Of a stretch of 64,000 nucleotides of DNA, positions 9,390-18,234 are shown in pieces; the stretch's first letter is position 1; each line of letters starts with the position of its first letter. Below the pieces are notes generated by a model. The model saw only the letters and a list, made by a program, of their open reading frames with translations. It did no database searches and was not told where the DNA came from. The stretch comes from Mesonia sp. (GTDB lineage: Bacteria > Bacteroidota > Bacteroidia > Flavobacteriales > Flavobacteriaceae). The stretch spans positions 1-64,000 of the forward strand of contig DTTX01000034.1 in NCBI GenBank assembly GCA_012964435.1. The letters are read 5' to 3'. Made by a program: the position numbers and the translations under genes.

Positions 9390-10508
9390 ATGAAATTTAT
9401 AGTTTCTAGTTCATATTTATTAAAGCAACTTCAGATTCTTGGAGGTGTTATTAATAACAGTAACACTTTACCAATCTTAGATAACTTTCTATTTGAACTT
9501 CATCAAGATAAATTAAAAGTTTCGGCTTCAGATTTAGAAACCACTATGTCTGCAGAATTAGATGTAGAGTCTGATTCTGAAGGAAGCATTGCCGTGCCTG
9601 CAAAATTATTGCTAGATACGCTAAAAACCTTCCCGGAGCAACCTTTAACTTTTGTTGTTGAAGATAATAATACGATCGAGTTAAGTTCTAGCTACGGTAA
9701 ATATGCGTTGGCTTATGCTAACGGAGAAGAATTCCCGAATGCGGTTGAATTAGACGAGCCTAGTAAAACTGTAGTTCCTGCAGATATTTTGGCGACTGCG
9801 GTAAGCAAAACTATTTTTGCAAGCGGTAACGATGATTTAAGACCTGTAATGAGCGGAGTTTTCTTTCAGTTCTCTACAGAAGGCTTAACTTTTGTAGCGA
9901 CCGATGCCCATAAATTGGTAAAATATACTCGTGAAGATGTTTCTGCTGAAGAAACTGCCGAATTTATTATGCCTAAAAAACCTTTAAATCTTTTAAAAGG
10001 AATTTTAGCCAACAGCGATAGCGACGTATTAATTGAGTACAATGAGTCTAACGCTAAATTTACCTTCGACGATACACAGTTAGTTTGTAGATTGATCGAC
10101 GGTAAATATCCAAACTACGAAGCGGTGATCCCAAAAGAAAACCCGAACGTACTTACGATTGACAGAACACAATTTTTAAACTCTGTAAAAAGGGTTTCTA
10201 TATTCTCAAATAAAACTACACATCAGGTAAAACTTAAAATTGCCGGAGCAGAATTAAATATTTCTGCAGAAGATGTAGATTACAGCAATAAAGCAGAAGA
10301 GCGTTTAACTTGCGACTACCAAGGCGACGATATGCAAATTGGTTTCAACTCTCGTTTTTTAACCGAAATGTTGAATAACCTTAACGCAAACGACGTACAG
10401 CTAGAAATGAGTTTACCAAATCGTGCCGGTATTTTAACTCCAAAAGACGGTTTAGACGACGGTGAAAAAGTAACGATGCTCGTTATGCCGGTAATGCTTA
10501 ACAACTAA
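9390..10508 (+). CDS. dnaN: DNA polymerase III sliding clamp (beta subunit)
   Basis: A 372-residue sliding clamp that encircles DNA and tethers polymerase III. N-terminal MKFIVSSSYLLKQLQILGG, the DLETTMSAELDVES segment, ATDAHKLVKY in domain II, DGKYPNYEAVIP and the C-terminal VMPVMLNN are characteristic; length is standard. It has its own promoter and terminator, so it is probably a single-gene unit. Confidence 0.97.
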   Translation: MKFIVSSSYLLKQLQILGGVINNSNTLPILDNFLFELHQDKLKVSASDLETTMSAELDVESDSEGSIAVPAKLLLDTLKTFPEQPLTFVVEDNNTIELSSSYGKYALAYANGEEFPNAVELDEPSKTVVPADILATAVSKTIFASGNDDLRPVMSGVFFQFSTEGLTFVATDAHKLVKYTREDVSAEETAEFIMPKKPLNLLKGILANSDSDVLIEYNESNAKFTFDDTQLVCRLIDGKYPNYEAVIPKENPNVLTIDRTQFLNSVKRVSIFSNKTTHQVKLKIAGAELNISAEDVDYSNKAEERLTCDYQGDDMQIGFNSRFLTEMLNNLNANDVQLEMSLPNRAGILTPKDGLDDGEKVTMLVMPVMLNN

Positions 10509-10538
10509 TTTTAGTTAACCACTAAAACTTAAATTTTG

Positions 10539-10570
10539 AACCCTCGCTAACCACGAGGGTTTATTTTTTT
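10539..10570 (+). terminator. Rho-independent terminator after dnaN
   Basis: Eight-base stem AACCCTCG / CGAGGGTT, 7-nt loop, then TATTTTTTT. Confidence 0.85.
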
Positions 10571-10580
10571 ATCTTTATAT

Positions 10581-11054
10581 ATGTTTCAAAAAATTGAAAG
10601 CACCAACTTCCCTCCTACACAAACCATTTTGGTTTGGGATGGTAAATGTGGCTTTTGTAAATTTTGGATCACTCGCTGGCAACAACAAACACAAGGCAAA
10701 ATTAAGTTTGTTACCTATCAAGAAGCTGCTGAAAACTTTAAAGATATTCCGCTTAAAGAATTTAAAAAATCAAGCAAAGTTATAGAACCCAACGGTCGTG
10801 TTTATAATGGTCCAGATTCTGCATATCGCAGTCTTTACATTGCTGGAAATAAAAAATGGCATCGTTGGTATAAAACCTACAAACTTTTCACCTACATTAG
10901 CGATCACGGTTATAATCACATTGCTAAAAATAGAAGTTTCTATTTTAAAATCACCAAAGCTTTTTTGGGATCCAATCCTAAAAAATTTCAGCCTTATTGG
11001 GTATTTTATCTTTTAATTGTAGTAAGCATTATTTTTTATTTTTCAATTAAATGA
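10581..11054 (+). CDS. DCC-family thiol-disulfide oxidoreductase-like protein (DUF393)
   Basis: A 157-residue protein with the DCC signature WDGKCGFCKFWITRW (CXXC at residues 24-27), the middle SAYRSLYIAG motif and a C-terminal membrane helix (YWVFYLLIVVSIIFYFSI). The family is predicted to be thioredoxin-like; the exact redox partner is not known. Its stop overlaps the start of a tiny membrane-protein gene by 4 bp. Confidence 0.88.
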   Translation: MFQKIESTNFPPTQTILVWDGKCGFCKFWITRWQQQTQGKIKFVTYQEAAENFKDIPLKEFKKSSKVIEPNGRVYNGPDSAYRSLYIAGNKKWHRWYKTYKLFTYISDHGYNHIAKNRSFYFKITKAFLGSNPKKFQPYWVFYLLIVVSIIFYFSIK

Positions 11055-11176
11055 AAAACAACTACTGGCTTTATATCGTTGCGGCGCTCATTACTATTAT
11101 TGGTTTATTGACCGGTAAATTTTTATTTCTGCTTTTTGCTTTTCCTATTGGATTATTTTCTGCTAAGAAAAAATAA
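11051..11176 (+). CDS. 41-residue hydrophobic membrane microprotein
   Basis: An open frame MKNNYWLYIVAALITIIGLL..., almost entirely one or two membrane helices with a basic SAKKK tail. It starts in the ATGA overlap with the DCC-family gene, which strongly suggests coupled translation. I do not recognise a family. The small size leaves some doubt, but the start context, hydrophobicity and basic end favour a real gene. Confidence 0.65.
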   Translation: MKNNYWLYIVAALITIIGLLTGKFLFLLFAFPIGLFSAKKK

Positions 11177-11183
11177 ACACAGC

Positions 11184-11247
11184 TCGTTAAACTTATATTA
11201 AACCAAGTTCGATTTCTTGGGGATGAGCACTTTTCATAGTAATTTAC
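11184..11247 (+). promoter_or_regulatory. promoter with upstream 19-bp site (first copy)
   Basis: The site TCGTTAAACTTATATTAAA (11184-11202) is followed after 14 bp by a -33 TTG (11217-11219), after 20 more bp by TAATTTAC (11240-11247, 6 of 8 positions usable against TAnnTTTG), and then TATCAAAAATTAAA near the start point. The whole arrangement recurs with identical spacing before dps, so the 19-mer looks like an activator or repressor site. Confidence 0.6.
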
Positions 11248-11266
11248 TATCAAAAATTAAATAATC

Positions 11267-11578
11267 ATGAAAGATTACGGAACATTATCTGAAGCAATTA
11301 ATAAATTAAAATTAGAAGAAGGCTACAAATACGACTTCAACCTAATTGATGATTACCTAGAATTAAAGTCTGAAAAAGAAAAGTATACTGCCGACGAATT
11401 TGAAGTCGATAAAGTATTACGTTTTGAAGGTATGAGCAATCCCGACGACAACTCTATTCTTTACGCCATCACCACTTCTAACGGAAAAAAAGGAGTTTTA
11501 ACCGATGGTTATGGAGTTTCTGGTGGACAGGTTTCTCAAACTATTCTAGACAAATTACACAGAGAAACGCATCCATAG
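11267..11578 (+). CDS. small acidic protein, often mislabelled phosphoribosylpyrophosphate synthetase
   Basis: A 103-residue soluble protein (MKDYGTLSEAINKLKLEEGY...). Similar short proteins in Flavobacteriia carry the database label phosphoribosylpyrophosphate synthetase, but nothing here resembles that enzyme: no PRPP loop and only a third of its length. Ends with SNGKKGVLTDGYGVSGGQ and a short helix. The shared upstream site with dps points to a stress-induced role, which is inference. Confidence 0.8.
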   Translation: MKDYGTLSEAINKLKLEEGYKYDFNLIDDYLELKSEKEKYTADEFEVDKVLRFEGMSNPDDNSILYAITTSNGKKGVLTDGYGVSGGQVSQTILDKLHRETHP

Positions 11579-11585
11579 TTTACCG

Positions 11586-11649
11586 TCGTTAAACTTATAT
11601 TAAAAAACGAGAGCTAAATTGTATGTAGCTCTAAACTATTGTATTTTTG
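11586..11649 (+). promoter_or_regulatory. dps promoter with upstream 19-bp site (second copy)
   Basis: Site TCGTTAAACTTATATTAAA (11586-11604), 14 bp, -33 TTG (11619-11621), 20 bp, -7 TATTTTTG (11642-11649; full match to TAnnTTTG), then TATCGAAATTAAAA. The spacing matches the copy before the preceding gene base for base. Confidence 0.7.
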
Positions 11650-11681
11650 TATCGAAATTAAAATAACAATAAATATAAACT

Positions 11682-12176
11682 ATGGAATATTTAAATTTAG
11701 ATAGAGAAAAAATCACTTTAACTGTAGAAGAGTTAAATATTTTATTGGCAGACTATCACTTATATTATCAAAAACTTAGAAACTTTCACTGGAATATTAT
11801 CGGGAAAAGTTTCTTTGATCTTCATGAAAAATTTGAAGAAATGTACGACGATGCAGTTTTAAAAATAGATGAAATTGCAGAACGTGTACTAACGTTAAGA
11901 TTTCAGCCAACAAGTAACTTTTCAGATTACTTAGCAATGTCTAATTTATCTGAATCTAAATCTGAATTTACCGACTGTGAAATGGTTAAGATCTTATTGG
12001 AAGATCACGGTAAAATTTTAACCCAAATGCGTAAAGTTGTAAAAGTTGCAGACGATGCAGATGATGAAGGAACCATCGATTTAATTGGTGCTTACATTAG
12101 AGAATTAGAAAAAACTAGTTGGATGTTAGATGCTTGGGTAATGAAAACACAACAAACCCATAAAGAAATTAAGTAA
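11682..12176 (+). CDS. dps: Dps family DNA-binding ferritin-like protein
   Basis: A 164-residue Dps/miniferritin that stores iron and protects DNA during oxidative stress or starvation. The ferroxidase pattern is present: FHWNIIGKSFFDLHEKFEEMYDD (two His, Asp, Glu) followed by DEIAERV. A long C-terminal helix ends WMLDAWVMKTQQTHKEIK. It is preceded by a consensus promoter and the 19-bp site. The mscS-type gene starts 10 bp downstream, so both may share a transcript. Confidence 0.94.
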   Translation: MEYLNLDREKITLTVEELNILLADYHLYYQKLRNFHWNIIGKSFFDLHEKFEEMYDDAVLKIDEIAERVLTLRFQPTSNFSDYLAMSNLSESKSEFTDCEMVKILLEDHGKILTQMRKVVKVADDADDEGTIDLIGAYIRELEKTSWMLDAWVMKTQQTHKEIK

Positions 12177-12186
12177 TTCAATTTGA

Positions 12187-13095
12187 ATGGAAAAAAAGGA
12201 TAATTTTGATTTATCTCAGGCTATCGGCGGGATCTATGATAAACTCGTCGGTTGGCTTGATTCAATTATACTCAATCTGCCAAATTTTATTTTGGCAGTT
12301 ATTGTTTTTATAGTTTTTATTTTTATTGCGAAGTATGTTTCAAAAATCTTAAACAGACTTCTGCTTAAAAGAAAAATTCAACATTCCGTAAGAGATATAT
12401 CGATCAGGATTTTAAAACTGATCATTATTTCTTTCGGTTTTTTTATTGCCTTAGGTTTACTAAATCTCGACAAATTACTTACTTCAATACTAGCTGGTGC
12501 CGGTGTAGTTGGTCTAGCAATAGGTTTAGCTTTACAAGGTACGTTAAGCAACACTGTTTCTGGTGTGATCTTAAGCTTTTTACCGGAAATACAAATTGGC
12601 GATTGGGTAGAAACTAATGGTTTTGCCGGAGAAGTACTAGAAGTAAATCTTAGAAATATCGTAATTATTCAGTCTGATAACAATCATGTAGTTATACCCA
12701 ATACGAAAATCGTAGAAGATGCTTTTAAAAACTTCAGTAGAACAAAAAGATCTCGAGTGATGCTCACCTGCGGAGTTGGTTATGAAAGTGATCTCGAAAA
12801 AGTACAAGAAATTACGGTTGAAGCTATTTCAAAAATTTTCAAACAAAAGGGAAATGAGCAAATAGAATTTGCTTACGAAAGTTTTGGAGATAGTTCTATT
12901 AATTATGTTATTAGATTTTGGACAGATGTATCTCGACAACGAGATGTTCTTTTTGCTAAGCACAAGGCCATTTTAGCGATTAAAAAAGCTTACAACGAGC
13001 ACGAAATAAATATTCCGTTCCCAATAAGAACCTTAGATTTTGGAAAGAACAAATTTAGATCTGAAACAATACATATTAGCAATCAACAAGAATAA
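12187..13095 (+). CDS. small-conductance mechanosensitive channel (MscS family)
   Basis: A 302-residue inner-membrane channel that opens upon hypo-osmotic stress. It has three N-terminal helices; the pore helix is the Gly/Ala-rich LAGAGVVGLAIGLALQGTLS, followed by the beta-domain motifs IQIGDWVE, GFAGEVLEVNLRN and VIPNTKIVEDAFKNFS. Length is close to the E. coli MscS type. It lies 10 bp after dps and is followed by a terminator. Confidence 0.94.
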   Translation: MEKKDNFDLSQAIGGIYDKLVGWLDSIILNLPNFILAVIVFIVFIFIAKYVSKILNRLLLKRKIQHSVRDISIRILKLIIISFGFFIALGLLNLDKLLTSILAGAGVVGLAIGLALQGTLSNTVSGVILSFLPEIQIGDWVETNGFAGEVLEVNLRNIVIIQSDNNHVVIPNTKIVEDAFKNFSRTKRSRVMLTCGVGYESDLEKVQEITVEAISKIFKQKGNEQIEFAYESFGDSSINYVIRFWTDVSRQRDVLFAKHKAILAIKKAYNEHEINIPFPIRTLDFGKNKFRSETIHISNQQE

Positions 13096-13106
13096 ATAAT
13101 CAACCT

Positions 13107-13134
13107 AAAGTCCTTTACTAAAAAGGACTTTTTT
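13107..13134 (+). terminator. Rho-independent terminator after the MscS gene
   Basis: Ten-base stem AAAGTCCTTT / AAAGGACTTT with a 5-nt loop and a T tract. Confidence 0.85.
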
Positions 13135-13146
13135 AATCTTAACAAT

Positions 13147-14190
13147 ATGCTTAAAACTATATTTCGTGTATTAGCTATCATAGCTGTTCTATTAACCGTT
13201 TTTCCATTTCTTGCAGCAGATGCTTGGTATATTAGAATGTTTGATTACCCTCACGTTCAACTTACATTTCTTACTCTTTTTATATTGCTCATCTATTTTT
13301 TCAAGTTCGAATATAAAAACTGGAAGGATAATATATTTCTTACCGCATTAATTATTTGTTTAATAGTGCAAGCCATAAAAATATATCCGTATACACCATT
13401 TGCAGCTTACGAAGTAAAGCCTTCAACTCAAAAAGAAAATAAATTAAAAATTTATATAGCTAATGTGCTTCAAAAAAATAAAGAACACGAAAAAGTAATT
13501 CAACAAATTGAAGAAAAAGATCCAGATGTTTTTTTGTTAACAGAAACTGATCAAAAATGGCTAACAGCTATTCAAGAAAATTTTAAAAAAGAATATGCTT
13601 ATCGAGTTGAAGTTCCTATTCCTAATACTTACGGAATGATCTTATATTCTAAGCTAGATTTATTAAACCCAAAGGTAAATTATCTAATTGAAGATAGTAT
13701 ACCTTCTATCGATACAAAATTAAGATTAGCTAATAATACCTTGATTCAATTACATACAATTCACCCAAAACCACCTATGCCTCAAGAATCAAAAACTTCT
13801 AAAAATAGAGATGCAGAAATGATGGTAGTTGCTAAAGAGGTTTTAAATGATGATGAAATACCAACTTTAGTAATGGGAGATTTTAATGATGTCGCTTGGT
13901 CTACCACAACAACTTTATTTCAAGAGGTTAGTAAATTACTTGATATTCGTAAAGGACGAGGTTTTTATAATACTTATGATGCTAATAGCTTTATTATGCG
14001 ATGGCCGTTAGATCACGTTTTTGTTTCAGAAGAGTTTAGATTATCTACTATTGAATTATTAGAAAAGAATGGCTCAGATCATTTACCAGTTTACTTAGAA
14101 CTCACTTACGAACCACAACACAAAGAAGAGCAACAAAAAGACAATCCTTCTAAAGAAGAGATGGATGACGCTGAAGAACAGATGAAATAG
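13147..14190 (+). CDS. membrane-anchored endonuclease/exonuclease/phosphatase family protein
   Basis: A 347-residue protein with three N-terminal membrane helices (within residues 1-80) followed by an EEP fold. Visible EEP motifs: DPDVFLLTETDQKWL (metal-binding Glu), HTIHPKPP, MGDFNDVAWS, RWPLDHVFVS and the final GSDHLPVYLEL. The C-terminal 25 residues are highly charged (HKEEQQKDNPSKEEMDDAEE). The catalytic domain probably faces the periplasm. Substrate unknown: DNA/RNA, phosphoinositide-like or other phosphodiesters are possible. Confidence 0.9.
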   Translation: MLKTIFRVLAIIAVLLTVFPFLAADAWYIRMFDYPHVQLTFLTLFILLIYFFKFEYKNWKDNIFLTALIICLIVQAIKIYPYTPFAAYEVKPSTQKENKLKIYIANVLQKNKEHEKVIQQIEEKDPDVFLLTETDQKWLTAIQENFKKEYAYRVEVPIPNTYGMILYSKLDLLNPKVNYLIEDSIPSIDTKLRLANNTLIQLHTIHPKPPMPQESKTSKNRDAEMMVVAKEVLNDDEIPTLVMGDFNDVAWSTTTTLFQEVSKLLDIRKGRGFYNTYDANSFIMRWPLDHVFVSEEFRLSTIELLEKNGSDHLPVYLELTYEPQHKEEQQKDNPSKEEMDDAEEQMK

Positions 14191-14263
14191 ATAATTTATA
14201 TTTAATTTATTAAAAAGTGTTAAGCTTTGCCAAGCTCTTCTTAAATAACATTTCATATAGACT

Positions 14264-14290
14264 TTGACGAGCACATAATAGCTATGTTTG
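14264..14290 (+). promoter_or_regulatory. putative promoter of the 1222-residue T9SS cargo gene
   Basis: TTG at 14264-14266 and TATGTTTG at 14283-14290 (match to TAnnTTTG), spaced 16 bp, which is slightly short. Leader of about 20 nt. Confidence 0.45.
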
Positions 14291-14312
14291 ATAAAATTAA
14301 TTTTCTAATACT

Positions 14313-17300
14313 ATGACTAAAATTCTACTTCGAAGCAATTATATATTTGCAATTGCTTTAATTATTAACTTATTGGGTAATAATGTAAATGCTCAGACTA
14401 CACTAGCTTCTCAAAGTTTTGAAGGTTCAGGCACTTGGAACTATACTCCCAATCCTGCTACTTATAATGTTTCTGGAGATGTATGGGGAATAGTGAGCAG
14501 CTTATCGAGTATTACCCCAACCGATGGCTCGAACTTCTGGGGAATGCAAGATTTAGAAAATGCCAATGGTGGTGGAGCTTTTTACCACGTTTTAAATTTT
14601 GAAGAGATCGATGTTATTGGATATACCAATATTCAATTATCATTTGATTATAATGTTATTGGTTATGATTCTGCAGATAATATTAGATATGTAATCGTTG
14701 TTAATGGTGTAGATGTAGTTACAACGGCATTATCTAAAAATGGTTCGGGTACAATAGATTATAATGTAACCTCAAATTTTCCTAACGCAGAGTCTGTAGG
14801 TATAAGAATTGAAGCTAGACAAAATGGGGGGTCTGATTATGCCGGTGTGGATAATTTTGAATTGATGGCTACCATTTTAAATTCTAATGATACAACATCT
14901 ACCGTAAATAACCCTACAACACAAGTTGCCGGTACAACAGTAGATGCTAATAATGTCAATACAGAATTAAATGCTGTAGATGTTTTTTCTTTCGAAATTG
15001 AAGATAATGGCAATGGGGATAACTTACCAACTAATGTTATACAAATGAGATTTACTCCCGGTAATAATAACACATTATTATGGGGTGAAGATCTTCAAGG
15101 TGTGACATTGTATAATGGATCTATGTTTATAACACCTAGTGATGTAATAATTGAAAATACAGAATTAATTTTAGAATTTGACGATACTCCTGTATCTATT
15201 CCAGACAATGACGTTACTGAATTTACTCTAGGTTTTTATATAAATGAGAATGATATAGCCGATAATGATATCATACAAGTAGAGATTGATGCTACCGAAT
15301 ACGGCTTTAACGCAGACTTGAACGGTTCTGGTTTTAGTACACCGTACGCTTCATCAAATATTACCGGAAATTTAATTAATATAAATGTTGAAGCTACAAG
15401 ATTAGAGTTCTTAGTACAGCCAACCGATGTAAATGTAGATGAAGCAATTTCTCCGGAAGTACAAGTTGGTTTTGTAGATGATAACGGAAATGTTGATTCT
15501 ACGTATACAGGTGCTACAGGAACTGTTAATTTAACTACTAATGGTTCTTTTGACGCTAGCACAACTAATTCAGTAGATGCCGTAGACGGGATTGCCTATT
15601 TTGACAATCTTATCTTTGATACAGAACAATCTGGAGTAGATTTAACTGCAACCCACGGCGATGGTACTATACCTTTTGCATACGATTCTAATACTTTTAA
15701 CGTAACAGCGACTCCAGAGATTATAGCAATACAAGATTTTGATAGCACAGCACCAGAATGGATGTATAGTTCGGATGTTGTATTTTTTGATAACGGTGCA
15801 GATGGTTACTTCGGAATCCTCGATAACAGTTCTTCAGGGTTAAATTACCCTAATCTTTCAGGAAATATTTTATTTGAGAATGATTTAGATGACGAAGGTG
15901 ATAATGGTACCTCAGGCTTTGCAAACCTTACTTTTGACACTATAGAATTAGAAAACTATGACAGTGTAACTTTTAGTTTTGATTATGATATTGTAGGTTA
16001 TAATGCAAATACAGATGATGTTAAGTATCAATTATATTATGATGGTGTTGGTCAAGGTGATGTATTACTATTAGACGGTGGTGTAGATCCTGTTGATGCG
16101 CAAGGAACTGTTTCTGTAAGTATTCCAGATTCTGTAGAAGAGGTTTATTTTGTACTTTCAATTAGAAATAATGGTGCAGATGGTTATTCTGGATTTGATA
16201 ATTTTCAATTAGAAGGATTACCTGATACTCCACAAAGTTTTGTTTTTGAAGACGGAATTTGGGTACCGGAGAATCCTCAAGGAGTTTCAGAGTCTGATGA
16301 TGATATTACCATTGTTAATGGTACAGTAATTTTTAACGGTGATGTTAAAGCTAATAATTTACAGATCAATTCAGGAGCAAGTCTTGAAATTCAAGAACTT
16401 TTAGAAATATCTGGAGATATCACCAATAACGGTGAATTGACTTTCGTAAGTATTTCTGAATTACAAACTGGTGTTTTAGGTGAGTTAAACCCTACTAGTA
16501 CTGTTACGGGAGATGTTACCGTAGAAAGATATATTCCTTCTAGAAGAGCCTTTAGATTTTTAACAAGCGCCGTTACTACATCAACTTCTATAAATAATAA
16601 CTGGCAGGAAGGAGTAAATAATACAGGAACTAACTTCCCTTCTGATAACCAAAACCCGAATCCGGGCTATGGTATACATATTACAGGTGATGAAAACGGG
16701 ACAAATGGTTTTGATGCAACACCTTCTGGTAATCCATCTTTATTTAGTTTTGATAATGTAACCCAAACTTGGGGAGCGATTACTAATACTAATGTAAATC
16801 AACTAAATGCGGGAGATCCTTATAGAGTATTAGTTAGAGGTGATAGAAGCACCAACGTTACCGATAATGAAGCTAGTTCTTCTGAAACTATTATTAGATC
16901 GACCGGTACATTAGCAACTGGTACAGTAACCTTATCAAATATGAGTAATACAGCAGGAGAGTTTAATTTCTTTGGAAATCCTTATCAAGCTACTGTAGAT
17001 ATATTTGCTGTTCTTAACAACTCTACAAATATTAATACTGCAGGGTATTATACTTGGGAGTCAGACCTAAGTACTCAAGGTGCTTATGTCTATATTGAAG
17101 ATGACGGTACAGTTACACCATCAGGTTCTAATGCTAATACTTATTTGCAACCTGGGCAAGCCGCATTTGCTGTTACTGCAACTACAGCGGGTGGTACTTC
17201 ATTAGTTTTTGAAGAATCGCACAAAGCAGATGATTCTCAATTAACAGAAGTTTTTAGACAATCTAATATTTCTAATTCATTACAGATCGTAGGAAATTTA

Positions 17301-17981
17301 TATTCAGAAAATAGCTATAACAACAATCTCCCTGCTGCAGATGGTTTTAGAATTAAATTTTCAAACTCATTTACTAATAGTGTTGATTTGAATGATGGCG
17401 TTAAACCATTTAATATTGATGAAAACTTTGGAGTAATGAATGGTACTAGCATGTTCATTGTTGAGGAAAGAGCTTTACCTATAGAGGAAGACGAGATACA
17501 ACTTTTCAACAATAATTATAGAACAACAAACTATGTATTAGTATTAGATGTAGCAGATTTTGACGGTGTGACTCCATATTTACAAGATAACTTTACAAGC
17601 AGTTATACAGAATTAACTGAAGGTGAAAATGCAATATCATTTACGGTTAATGAAAATAACACGAGTTTTGATTCAGATAGATTTAAGATCGTTTTCAGTA
17701 CAGATAACCTAAGCACAGATACTTTCGAAAATTCAGAATTTGTTTTATATCCTAATCCAGTAGAAAATGAGTCTTTATTTATAGAATTTAGATCTGCAAA
17801 TGCCGACATTGTAAAGATTAGCGTTTATAATATGCTGGGTAAACAAGTTTACAATTCTGAGCAACAAAATTTAAATTCTGAAATTGAAATTAAAGAAGCT
17901 CAAACTTGGCAAAGTGGTGTATATATCGTTAAATTAAATGACGGACAACAAACCATAACTCAAAAAGTAATAAAGAAATAG
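14313..17981 (+). CDS. large secreted protein with T9SS type A sorting domain
   Basis: A 1222-residue protein exported by Sec (signal peptide ending NVNAQ, residue 28) and then by type IX secretion: the last about 80 residues carry FVLYPNPVENESLFIEF, VYNMLGKQVYN and SGVYIVKL, the standard type A sorting signal. The body is Asn/Asp/Thr-rich beta sandwich. A domain of about 150 residues occurs twice, around residues 30-190 (NIQLSFDYNVIGYDSADN) and 475-640 (SVTFSFDYDIVGYNANTDD), both ending in a DN.EL/DNFQLE strand. Between them is an Ig-like LEFLVQPTDVNVDEAISPEV region. No catalytic motif recognised; likely a cell-surface adhesin or structural protein. Confidence 0.88.
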   Translation: MTKILLRSNYIFAIALIINLLGNNVNAQTTLASQSFEGSGTWNYTPNPATYNVSGDVWGIVSSLSSITPTDGSNFWGMQDLENANGGGAFYHVLNFEEIDVIGYTNIQLSFDYNVIGYDSADNIRYVIVVNGVDVVTTALSKNGSGTIDYNVTSNFPNAESVGIRIEARQNGGSDYAGVDNFELMATILNSNDTTSTVNNPTTQVAGTTVDANNVNTELNAVDVFSFEIEDNGNGDNLPTNVIQMRFTPGNNNTLLWGEDLQGVTLYNGSMFITPSDVIIENTELILEFDDTPVSIPDNDVTEFTLGFYINENDIADNDIIQVEIDATEYGFNADLNGSGFSTPYASSNITGNLININVEATRLEFLVQPTDVNVDEAISPEVQVGFVDDNGNVDSTYTGATGTVNLTTNGSFDASTTNSVDAVDGIAYFDNLIFDTEQSGVDLTATHGDGTIPFAYDSNTFNVTATPEIIAIQDFDSTAPEWMYSSDVVFFDNGADGYFGILDNSSSGLNYPNLSGNILFENDLDDEGDNGTSGFANLTFDTIELENYDSVTFSFDYDIVGYNANTDDVKYQLYYDGVGQGDVLLLDGGVDPVDAQGTVSVSIPDSVEEVYFVLSIRNNGADGYSGFDNFQLEGLPDTPQSFVFEDGIWVPENPQGVSESDDDITIVNGTVIFNGDVKANNLQINSGASLEIQELLEISGDITNNGELTFVSISELQTGVLGELNPTSTVTGDVTVERYIPSRRAFRFLTSAVTTSTSINNNWQEGVNNTGTNFPSDNQNPNPGYGIHITGDENGTNGFDATPSGNPSLFSFDNVTQTWGAITNTNVNQLNAGDPYRVLVRGDRSTNVTDNEASSSETIIRSTGTLATGTVTLSNMSNTAGEFNFFGNPYQATVDIFAVLNNSTNINTAGYYTWESDLSTQGAYVYIEDDGTVTPSGSNANTYLQPGQAAFAVTATTAGGTSLVFEESHKADDSQLTEVFRQSNISNSLQIVGNLYSENSYNNNLPAADGFRIKFSNSFTNSVDLNDGVKPFNIDENFGVMNGTSMFIVEERALPIEEDEIQLFNNNYRTTNYVLVLDVADFDGVTPYLQDNFTSSYTELTEGENAISFTVNENNTSFDSDRFKIVFSTDNLSTDTFENSEFVLYPNPVENESLFIEFRSANADIVKISVYNMLGKQVYNSEQQNLNSEIEIKEAQTWQSGVYIVKLNDGQQTITQKVIKK

Positions 17982-18000
17982 AGTTATTAATGACATTTAG

Positions 18001-18032
18001 AAAATCCCGATCAAATGATCGGGATTTTTTTT
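18001..18032. terminator. bidirectional terminator between the T9SS cargo gene and the XRE gene
   Basis: Stem AATCCCGAT / ATCGGGATT with flanking A and T runs works in both directions; the stop of the minus-strand XRE gene lies in its T run. Confidence 0.85.
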
Positions 18033-18234
18033 ACCAGTCTTTCTCTTCTAACTGAAAAATTTCTTCAATCGTAGTTTCAAAAACTTCCGCTAACTTTAAA
18101 GCTAAAATTATGGAGAGATTATAACCACCTTTTTCTATCGCATTAATGGTTTGCCTACTCACACCCACTTTCTTAGCTAAATCTGCCTGAGTAAGATCTT
18201 TCTTTGCTCGTTCTACTTTAATACTATTTTTCAT
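18031..18234 (-). CDS. XRE/Cro-type transcriptional regulator
   Basis: A short (67-residue) helix-turn-helix repressor of the YozG/Xre type: VERAKKDLTQADLAKKVGVS followed by RQTINAIEKGGYNLSIILALKLAEVF and an acidic C-terminus. The frame opens at a TTG three codons earlier, but the ATG at 18232-18234 is the typical MKNSIKVERA start. It overlaps the end of the upstream membrane-protein gene by 11 bp, so the two form a small operon. It probably controls its own promoter through the inverted repeat at 18760-18791. Confidence 0.9.
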   Translation of the reverse strand: MKNSIKVERAKKDLTQADLAKKVGVSRQTINAIEKGGYNLSIILALKLAEVFETTIEEIFQLEEKDW

